12,065 nt of DNA from Bacillota bacterium (GTDB lineage Bacteria; Bacillota; Bacilli; Alicyclobacillales; SLC66), in assembly GCA_021821225.1 (NCBI GenBank), contig JAKACR010000059.1, positions 1 to 12,065 of the forward strand, read 5' to 3'. Position 1 is the stretch's first letter. The number at the start of each line of letters is the position of its first letter. Below are positions 1 through 5,776 of this stretch, one piece after another. The translations under genes and the position numbers were made by a program. The notes under the pieces were generated by a model. It was given only the letters and a program-made list of their open reading frames with translations. It did no database searches and was not told where the DNA came from.

Positions 1-1715
1 GCCTGCTTGCGGTCGGTGTGCGGCCTATCAGCAATCTGGTCGACATCACGAATTACGTGATGTACGAGTGGGGGCAGCCGCTGCACGCGTTTGACTACGA
101 CGCGATCGCGGACGGACAGATCATCGTGCGGCAGGCGAAGGCGGGGGAGCAACTGGTCACGCTCGACAGCCAGACGCGCACACTGTGGGAGGATGTGACG
201 CTGATCGCCGACGGACAAAAGGCGCTGGGCCTGGCGGGCGTGATGGGCGGGAAAGACAGCGAAGTGCGCGGGACGACACGCGCGGTGGTCATCGAGTCGG
301 CGCGGTTTGACTCGCTCCAGACGCGGCGGACGGGCAAGGCGCTGCAATTGCGTTCGGAAGCGGAACAGCGTTTTGAACGCGGAGTGGATCCGGTTGTCGT
401 GCAACGCGCGCTCTCTCGCGCCGCCGCGCTGATGGAGCGGTATGCGGGCGGCCGGGCAGGGGGACAGACGGCGGCCGGGACACTGCCGACAGAAGGGGAG
501 ACCATGACGGAGATCACGGTGGAGCCTTCACGCATCGGTGCGTTGCTCGGCTATGAGGTTGCACCGACGGAACTGATCCAGGTCTGTGAACGGCTCGGTT
601 TTGCGGCGAGGACGGTCGATTCCCGTTCGGTCCGCGTGTCGGTGCCTTCGCGCAGGCCGGACGTGCTGGCAGAGGAGGATGTTGCGGAAGAATTCGCGCG
701 CCTGGCGGGCTATGACCGCATCCCGGCCACGCTGATGGAGGGGGTCATGTCATCCGGCAGGCTGACAGGGCGCCAGCAGTTGCAGCGCAGTCTGCGCCGC
801 TATCTGCTGGATCGCGGCTTGCAGGAGGTCTGGACGTATGCGCTGACTTCGGAGGAACAGATAGAAAAGGCGGGCATCGACGGAGCGCATGATTTGCGCA
901 GGGCCGCCGCGCTGAACAATCCCCTGTCGGAAGAACGCAGCGTGCTGCGCACGTCGCTGCTTCCGTCTTTGCTGGAAGTGGCCCAGTACAACACGAACCG
1001 CCGCATGGCGGACATTCGCATCTTCGAACTCGGCGCCGTATTTTATCCACATAGCCTTCCCCTGCGGGAGCAGCCGGCTGAAAAGCGCTTTCTGGCAGGA
1101 CTGCTGGCCGGTCGCGCCGAACCTGTGACGCCGCACGGAACGGCGCGTGCGTTTGATTTTTTCGATGTGAAAGGCATCGTGGAGAGCGTTCTTGATTTCG
1201 TGGGCGCGGATCCCCTTGCACTGAAGATCGTGCCCGACCGCTCGCCGTACCTGCACGCAGGCCAAGCCGCACGCCTGGTCGCCGGCGACCGGCCGGTCGC
1301 CCTGTTTGGCCGTCTCCGGCCTGTCGTGGCGGAACGGTTCGATCTGCGGGACGTGTATTATTTTGAAATTGATTTTGAGGCGCTGGCGGCGCTTTCGCGC
1401 ACATTGCTGCACGTCGTGAGACTGCCGCGGCACCCGGCGAGCGAGCGTGATCTGGCGTTTGTCGTCGCGCGCGATATCGCGGCGGAGCCGTTGCTGGCTG
1501 CCGTGCGCCGTGCGGCGGGACCGCTCCTGGCGGATGTGCGGGTGTTTGACGTCTTTGCGGGCGCGGCGCTCGGGGACGGGTACAAGAGCATCGCGTTGCA
1601 TCTGGTGTTACAATCTGCGGAGCGCACGCTGACGGAAGAGGATGTAAGGGATGTGTTGAACGCCGTGGTCGAAGGCGCCGGGCGTGAAGTGGGGGCACAA
1701 TTGCGCGCGCAGTAG
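1..1715 (+). CDS. pheT: Phenylalanyl-tRNA synthetase beta subunit, 5'-truncated by window
   Basis: This is the beta chain of the alpha2beta2 phenylalanyl-tRNA synthetase, which charges tRNA-Phe in the cytoplasm. The reading frame is already open at base 3 (codons read LLAVGVRPISNLVDITNYV), so the gene begins left of the window; about 570 of the roughly 800 residues usual for the family are present. Counting from the GTG at 18, the visible part holds the B3/4 editing-domain region (RPISNLVDITNYV, GQPLHAFDYD, residues 2-28), a B5 DNA-binding-like domain at about 165-235, the catalytic-like core at about 240-460 (NNPLSEERSVLRTSLLPSLL), and the C-terminal anticodon-binding FDX-ACB domain from about 466 (PRHPASERDLAFVV) to the end. 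The GTG at 18 is internal, not a start. zapA follows after 62 bases. In Bacillales pheS normally lies just upstream, outside this window. Assignment is very secure. Confidence 0.97.
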   Translation, partial: LLAVGVRPISNLVDITNYVMYEWGQPLHAFDYDAIADGQIIVRQAKAGEQLVTLDSQTRTLWEDVTLIADGQKALGLAGVMGGKDSEVRGTTRAVVIESARFDSLQTRRTGKALQLRSEAEQRFERGVDPVVVQRALSRAAALMERYAGGRAGGQTAAGTLPTEGETMTEITVEPSRIGALLGYEVAPTELIQVCERLGFAARTVDSRSVRVSVPSRRPDVLAEEDVAEEFARLAGYDRIPATLMEGVMSSGRLTGRQQLQRSLRRYLLDRGLQEVWTYALTSEEQIEKAGIDGAHDLRRAAALNNPLSEERSVLRTSLLPSLLEVAQYNTNRRMADIRIFELGAVFYPHSLPLREQPAEKRFLAGLLAGRAEPVTPHGTARAFDFFDVKGIVESVLDFVGADPLALKIVPDRSPYLHAGQAARLVAGDRPVALFGRLRPVVAERFDLRDVYYFEIDFEALAALSRTLLHVVRLPRHPASERDLAFVVARDIAAEPLLAAVRRAAGPLLADVRVFDVFAGAALGDGYKSIALHLVLQSAERTLTEEDVRDVLNAVVEGAGREVGAQLRAQ

Positions 1716-1777
1716 TCCGTGCAGGATTTTTGACCGGCCGTCGCGAAGAAGTAGTCAAGAAGTGAAACAGCGGTGAA

Positions 1778-2098
1778 GTGGTGGAGAAAACTTTTTTCGG
1801 ACAACCTCTGATCGTATCGGTGGTGGAGCGGGTGAGCGATGAGCAGTTCCGCGTCAAGGTGGATATTTTTGGACGGCAGTACACGTTGCGCGGATCCGGC
1901 TCACCGGATCGGCTCACTCGCATTGCGAAGCTTGTGGACGGCAAGATGAACGAGTTGTTCGCACAGAACGGCCGCCTGGATGTTCATACGCTGGCCATCC
2001 TGGCGGCGCTTAATTTTGCCGAGGAGTACCATTCGCTCGCGGAAGAGTACGACGCGCTGCTGCGCGCGCTGGAAGCGGACTCGGACGGGAAGCAGTGA
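1778..2098 (+). CDS. zapA: Cell division protein ZapA
   Basis: This is a ZapA family protein, a small cytoplasmic factor that binds FtsZ and promotes bundling of the Z-ring. The 106 residues include the family's N-terminal signature VKVDIFGRQYTLRG (about residues 26-39), the LVDGKMNEL segment, LDVHTLAILAALNFAEEYHSL, and an acidic, probably coiled-coil C-terminus. The start is uncertain. GTG codons lie at 1778 and 1781, and neither has a clear Shine-Dalgarno sequence; the roughly 20 residues before the conserved core are longer than in many homologues, so an internal GTG is possible. The stop codon overlaps a GTG at 2095 that is in frame with cvpA, but cvpA more likely starts downstream. Position after pheT matches the usual Bacillales order, though no rnhC (present between the two in Bacillus subtilis) is seen here. 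Confidence 0.9.
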   Translation: MVEKTFFGQPLIVSVVERVSDEQFRVKVDIFGRQYTLRGSGSPDRLTRIAKLVDGKMNELFAQNGRLDVHTLAILAALNFAEEYHSLAEEYDALLRALEADSDGKQ

Positions 2099-2120
2099 GC
2101 GCGTGTCCCGTATGGGTCGG

Positions 2121-2146
2121 GGGGACATGGGATAAACCCAATTCCG
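2121..2146 (+). repeat. Left-end copy of the GGGGACATG repeat family
   Basis: The sequence begins GGGGACATGGGATAAACC and continues with an AATTCCG segment. It matches the left end of the complete element at 8551 (GGGGACATGTGATAAACC, then AAATTTCGG) apart from a few substitutions. No matching inverted right end is seen before cvpA, so this is a solo end or a remnant. It lies in the zapA-cvpA spacer. Confidence 0.6.
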
Positions 2147-2187
2147 AGCAGACTTCTCGATCACTGCGGCATGGCGGAGATGGGACG

Positions 2188-2784
2188 GTGTGGCGGATGG
2201 ATATTGCGGATTATATTATATTGGCCATCCTCGTATTCAGCGCTTTTGACGGCTATCGCACAGGTTTTGTGGCGCAACTCGTCCGCCTGTTCGGCACGAT
2301 GCTCGCGTTTGTTGTGGCATGGCAATTTCATGGGTTGTTGACGCCCGCCATCGCGGGGTTTGTTCGGCGTGCGCTGACAACCGGCGTGCACAAGGCGCAA
2401 AATGCGCCGCTGCTCGGCCTGTTCGGCGGAACCTCGACCGTGGCGGGGGCGGCCTCGGCAATTGCCGGAGTGGTTGCGTTTGCGATCGTGTTTTACGTTT
2501 CCCTGATCCTGATTCGCTATGCGGGTCATTTATTGAATGCGGTCATGTCTCTCCCTGTGCTGTCGCTGGTCAATCGCTTGGCGGGGCTGGTCGCCGGAGT
2601 GGGCGTCGCCTTTTTGTTAATCGCTGTTTTGATCAACGTTTCGCTGTTCCTTCCCTATCCATCAGTGCGGCAACAGGTTCACCAGTCGGCCCTCGCCCCG
2701 ATCTTCCAGATCCCTGTGCGACAATTGCAAAAATTGGAGGGCAATCTGCCGCGCGTGGCGATCCACGGTGGAAACGGCGCCTAG
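2188..2784 (+). CDS. cvpA: CvpA family membrane protein
   Basis: This is a CvpA (colicin V production) family integral membrane protein, equivalent in position to B. subtilis yshB. Its biochemical role is not established. It shows the family's opening pattern (MDIADYIILAILVFSAFDG followed by YRTGF) and about four hydrophobic segments: near the N-terminus, FGTMLAFVVAWQF, a long segment around AIAGVVAFAIVFYVSLILI, and LVAGVGVAFLLIAVLINVSLF. The frame is open back to a GTG at 2095 overlapping zapA, but the first 31 codons would translate the repeat at 2121 and look unlike the family. The GTG at 2188 has a GGAG (2176-2179) eight bases upstream and is preferred; ATG at 2197 is the alternative and gives the more typical N-terminus. 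The stop codon TAG (2782-2784) lies inside another copy of the repeat. B. subtilis has polX next, but here an inverted gene follows. Confidence 0.88.
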   Translation: MWRMDIADYIILAILVFSAFDGYRTGFVAQLVRLFGTMLAFVVAWQFHGLLTPAIAGFVRRALTTGVHKAQNAPLLGLFGGTSTVAGAASAIAGVVAFAIVFYVSLILIRYAGHLLNAVMSLPVLSLVNRLAGLVAGVGVAFLLIAVLINVSLFLPYPSVRQQVHQSALAPIFQIPVRQLQKLEGNLPRVAIHGGNGA

Positions 2785-2881
2785 GTGGCATGGGATAAAG
2801 TCCGCTTGTGGTCGGCAGGGGTGTTTGCAGGATAACGGACGCCTGCCGCGAACTGGCCTGAAACGCCGTCGCGGCAGGTGT
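2781..2881 (-). repeat. Right-end half-copy of the GGGGACATG repeat family with its hairpin
   Basis: Bases 2781-2805 match the reverse complement of the right end of the 8551-8672 element at 21 of 25 positions; the last 17 bases, CATGGGATAAAGTCCGC, are identical. About 33 bases further on is a strong hairpin whose inner loop, CTGAAAC, equals the loop of the other element read in the same relative direction. No left end is found, and the holin-like gene begins where it would be expected. I infer an inverted half-element with a different stem. The end-match supplies the stop codon of cvpA. Confidence 0.6.
2839..2881. terminator. Hairpin between convergent cvpA and holin-like gene, possible bidirectional terminator
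   Basis: The arms at 2839-2851 (ACGCCTGCCGCGA) and 2869-2881 (TCGCGGCAGGTGT) pair at 12 of 13 positions. Inside the 17-base loop a further GGC/GCC pair encloses CTGAAAC (2858-2864). It lies in the 109-base gap between the stops of two convergent genes, as a shared terminator would. There is no U-tract on either strand, so Rho-independent termination is uncertain; it may simply be the core of the repeat element. Confidence 0.5.
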
Positions 2882-2893
2882 GGTAGTCCTGTG

Positions 2894-3235
2894 TCAGTCG
2901 CGCGTGCCGGAGCGCATGGTCGTCGGCACGAACAGATCGATAATGCCAATGACAAGCGATGCGAGGAGTGCGCCAAGTACGGTCACCCGCATGCCGGGGA
3001 CGACCGCCTGCGCGGCGAAAATCACGACCGCGGCCACGATGAAACCCACCAGACCGCGCGAGTACGGGGACACCCTGGTCCCAAAGATTTGTTCGACCAC
3101 CCAACCGAGCGCCGCGATCACGATCGCGGCCAGGATGGCCGTCCAGAATCCGGCGACATAAAAACCGGGAACCACCAGTCCCACAAACATCAAGACAAGG
3201 GCGGATACGACAAAGCGCACGACTGCTCCCAACAT
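2894..3235 (-). CDS. Small four-helix membrane protein, phage-holin-4 / YvlD-like family
   Basis: This 113-residue protein is almost entirely hydrophobic, with about four predicted membrane helices: VVRFVVSALVLMFVGLVV near the start, FWTAILAAIVIAALGWVV, LVGFIVAAVVIFAAQAVV and VLGALLASLVIGIIDLFV. The repeated PGFYVAGFWTAILAA-type pattern resembles the family annotated 'phage holin family protein' (YvlD-like). Despite the name these are chromosomal proteins of unknown function with no shown lytic role. The start at 3235 (ATG) is supported by GGAGGT at 3245-3250 with a nine-base spacer. An upstream in-frame start at 3265 would place the ribosome binding site inside the gene. It is transcribed opposite to its neighbours and interrupts the usual cvpA-(polX)-mutS2 order. 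Family assignment is by overall pattern only. Confidence 0.8.
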   Translation of the reverse strand: MLGAVVRFVVSALVLMFVGLVVPGFYVAGFWTAILAAIVIAALGWVVEQIFGTRVSPYSRGLVGFIVAAVVIFAAQAVVPGMRVTVLGALLASLVIGIIDLFVPTTMRSGTRD

Positions 3236-3258
3236 GTGTGGCACACCTCCATTATACT

Positions 3259-3280
3259 GGCGCATGTCGGGCCATGCGCC
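3259..3280. repeat. Perfect 8-bp inverted repeat upstream of the holin-like gene
   Basis: GGCGCATG (3259-3266) and CATGCGCC (3273-3280) are exact inverted repeats around a six-base loop, just upstream of the ribosome binding site of the minus-strand gene. It could be an operator or a hairpin in its leader. No U-tract follows on either strand, and no function is shown. Confidence 0.35.
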
Positions 3281-3409
3281 GGCGGATACTGTATTGCGCC
3301 GCCATACCGCAGGTGCTTTGGCGGGGATTTAAGCGATAGTGTTTCCATTTGCGGCGAGAATATTGCTGTGAGGCTTTGGCATTCTTGAGGCTGTGTGCCT
3401 TAGAAGCGG

Positions 3410-5776
3410 GTGGTCCAGGTGAATGAGCGCGTACTGGCACTGCTGGAATTCGACAAGATTGCCGCGCGCGTGCGCGCGGAGTGCATGACGCCGTACGGCC
3501 GCGAACTGGCGGAGCGGGCGCACCCGCTTGCGACGCACGACATGGTGCTGCGTGCGCTCGATGAAACAGAAGAGGCCGGTTCCATCCTCCGTCTCAAGGG
3601 AAGTCTGCCGTTTGCGCGAACGATGGATATCCGCCCGGTCGTCGGCCGCGCCGCACGCGGAGCCGTCGCGTCCGCGGCAGAACTGCTGGCCGTTGCCGTG
3701 ACATCTGCAGCGGCGCGGCGCATTTTCCAGGCAGTTGCGGGTGCGGCGGAGCAGGTGGACGCCCCGCGGTTGCAGGAGTATGCCGCGGGGTTGGCGACAC
3801 CCAAGGACGTGGAGGACGAGGTGTTGTCCTGCCTGGATGAGGACGCGCTGCTGCGCGATCGCGCCAGCCCGGAGCTGTATCGTCTGCGCAAGGCCATAAC
3901 GGGAGCCGAGGAACGCATAAAAAAAGCCCTTGATGAATTGCTGCGTTCCGCACAGATGCAGCGCAATCTTCAGGATCACATTGTCACTGTGCGCGGTGAC
4001 CACTACTGCCTCGCGATCAAGGCGGAACACCAAAATCACGTGCGAGGCGTTGTGCATGACGTGTCCGCGTCCGGCCAGACGGTGTTTATCGAGCCAGAGC
4101 GCGTGTTGCAGGCCGCCAACGAGAAGCGTCGGCTGCTTGCGGAAGAGGAGCGGGAAAGTGAGCGCATCCTGGCGCATCTGTCGTCGCGGGTTGGCGCGCA
4201 CGAGGCGCTCTATCAGAGCGCGACGCAGGCTCTGGGCGCGATCGACTATGCGGCGGCAAGAGCGCATCTGGCGCGCCGCACGGGGAGCGTGCGACCCTTG
4301 GTGGCGAGGGAACCCCGCTTACACATTCGCGGCGGCCGCCATCCGCTGCTCGATCAGGAAGCCGTCGTGCCGCTCGATGTCAGACTGGGGGGCGACGCCG
4401 TTTCCCTCGTCATTACGGGGCCGAATACGGGCGGGAAGACGGTCGTGTTGAAAACGGTGGGGCTGCTGGCGCTCATGGCACTGTGCGGGTTTTTCATCCC
4501 GGCCGTGGAAGGCACGGAAATCGGGTTTTTCATGGAAATCTATGCGGACATCGGCGATGAACAGAGCATTGAGCAAAGTCTCTCCACGTTCTCCAGTCAC
4601 ATGACCCACATTGTGGACATCCTGCGCAGTGCGGACAACCACGCACTCGTGCTGCTGGACGAAGTTGGGGCGGGCACCGACCCGACCGAAGGCGCGGCTT
4701 TGGCGATGGCCATTCTGGAACGGTTGCGCCAGCTTGGCGCGCATACGCTGGCCACGACGCATTACAGTGAATTGAAGGCGTACGCCTACACGACGCCGGG
4801 CGTCACGAACGCGAGCGTCGAATTTGACGCGGCGACCCTCGCGCCGACGTATCGTCTGCTCATGGGTGTGCCGGGCAGATCCAATGCGTTTGCCATCGCG
4901 CGCCGGCTCGGGCTGGCGGAGGAGATCATCGACGACGCGGAAAGCAGGCTGTCGACGCACGACATCCGCGTGGAGGATCTCATCTGCCGCCTGCAGGAGA
5001 GCGTGTCCGCGGCGCGGACGGAGGAAGAGGCGCTGCGTGAGACGCGGCTTGCGGCGCAGCGCGTCGAGGGTGAATGGCTGGCGCGACAGCGCGCCGAGCG
5101 AGAGGAGCGGGATGAGCGCAGGCGGCGCGCGAATGACGAGTTGCGTCGCTATGTGCGGGGCGTGGAGCGGGAAGCGGATGAATTGCTGCGCGAGTTGCGC
5201 ACCCTGCGCGAGCGCGCGACGCCGGTCAAGGAGCATGAGCTGTCCGATGTCATGCGGCGGCTGCGCGAGCTCGCCCCGGCGCAAATTCTGCATACGCCCG
5301 CTTCGCAACGGCGGACGGCGCAGGCCTTCGAACCGGGCGACGAGGTGCGCGTGCTGCCGCTGGCCGGCCAGGTGGGAACGGTCGTGGAGGCGGGGCAGGA
5401 TGGGACGGACCTGCTGGTCGCGCTTGGCGCCATGAAGATGAAAGTCGGGCGCGACAGTGTGGAATTGTTGCGCAGGGCGCCGAAGAAACCGCAGACATCG
5501 GCAATGTTCCAGCGCGTGGCGGATGATGTGAAACCGACTCTTGACATGCGCGGGGCGCGAGTGGAAGAAGCGATTGCGGAAGTGGACCGCTACCTGGACC
5601 GCGCGCTCGTGGCAGGGTATCCGATGGTGACCATTATCCACGGCAAAGGCACCGGCGCGTTGCGCAGCGCGCTGGAGACATACCTGCGCGGGCATCCTCA
5701 CGTGCGGCAGATGCGTCCGGGCGGGGAGCGCGAAGGCGGCAGCGGGGTTACCGTCGTGACGTTGGGGGAGCTGTGA
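3410..5776 (+). CDS. mutS2: MutS2 ATPase with Smr endonuclease domain
   Basis: MutS2 is a cytoplasmic MutS-family ATPase with a nuclease-like tail. The family is known to suppress recombination in some bacteria and, in B. subtilis, to act on collided ribosomes; it is not a mismatch-repair enzyme. The 788 residues are full length. The N-terminal region (1-290) holds the MutS core and clamp helices (VHDVSASGQTVFIEPE at 215-230). The ATPase carries Walker A GPNTGGKT (337-344), Walker B LVLLDE (413-418) followed by VGAGTDPTEGAAL, and TTHYSELK. A charged Arg/Glu-rich coiled coil spans about 510-610, followed by a KOW-like segment (FEPGDEVRVLP). The C-terminal Smr domain starts at 711 with LDMRG (usually LDLRG) and has HGKGTGALR at 744-752. 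The start is GTG 3410 or GTG 3419; neither has a strong ribosome binding site, and the conserved NERVLALLEF begins at once. No convincing promoter was found between 3281 and 3409. Confidence 0.97.
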   Translation: MVQVNERVLALLEFDKIAARVRAECMTPYGRELAERAHPLATHDMVLRALDETEEAGSILRLKGSLPFARTMDIRPVVGRAARGAVASAAELLAVAVTSAAARRIFQAVAGAAEQVDAPRLQEYAAGLATPKDVEDEVLSCLDEDALLRDRASPELYRLRKAITGAEERIKKALDELLRSAQMQRNLQDHIVTVRGDHYCLAIKAEHQNHVRGVVHDVSASGQTVFIEPERVLQAANEKRRLLAEEERESERILAHLSSRVGAHEALYQSATQALGAIDYAAARAHLARRTGSVRPLVAREPRLHIRGGRHPLLDQEAVVPLDVRLGGDAVSLVITGPNTGGKTVVLKTVGLLALMALCGFFIPAVEGTEIGFFMEIYADIGDEQSIEQSLSTFSSHMTHIVDILRSADNHALVLLDEVGAGTDPTEGAALAMAILERLRQLGAHTLATTHYSELKAYAYTTPGVTNASVEFDAATLAPTYRLLMGVPGRSNAFAIARRLGLAEEIIDDAESRLSTHDIRVEDLICRLQESVSAARTEEEALRETRLAAQRVEGEWLARQRAEREERDERRRRANDELRRYVRGVEREADELLRELRTLRERATPVKEHELSDVMRRLRELAPAQILHTPASQRRTAQAFEPGDEVRVLPLAGQVGTVVEAGQDGTDLLVALGAMKMKVGRDSVELLRRAPKKPQTSAMFQRVADDVKPTLDMRGARVEEAIAEVDRYLDRALVAGYPMVTIIHGKGTGALRSALETYLRGHPHVRQMRPGGEREGGSGVTVVTLGEL

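Noticed and set aside
745..1944. Long minus-strand open frame opposite pheT and zapA
   Set aside because: It is Arg/Pro/Ala-rich with no family pattern, and runs across two well-supported plus-strand genes; a GC-rich shadow frame.
2894..3235. Prophage lysis gene
   Set aside because: Although the family is named after holins, no endolysin or other phage gene is nearby, and such proteins are common on Bacillota chromosomes.
2768..3388. Plus-strand frame opposite the holin-like gene
   Set aside because: It would translate the repeat and the hairpin and has charged low-complexity content; the minus-strand gene has a clear ribosome binding site and membrane helices.
4319..5701. 460-codon minus-strand frame opposite mutS2
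   Set aside because: His/Arg-rich composition and no motifs; complementary to the conserved ATPase and Smr coding sequence.
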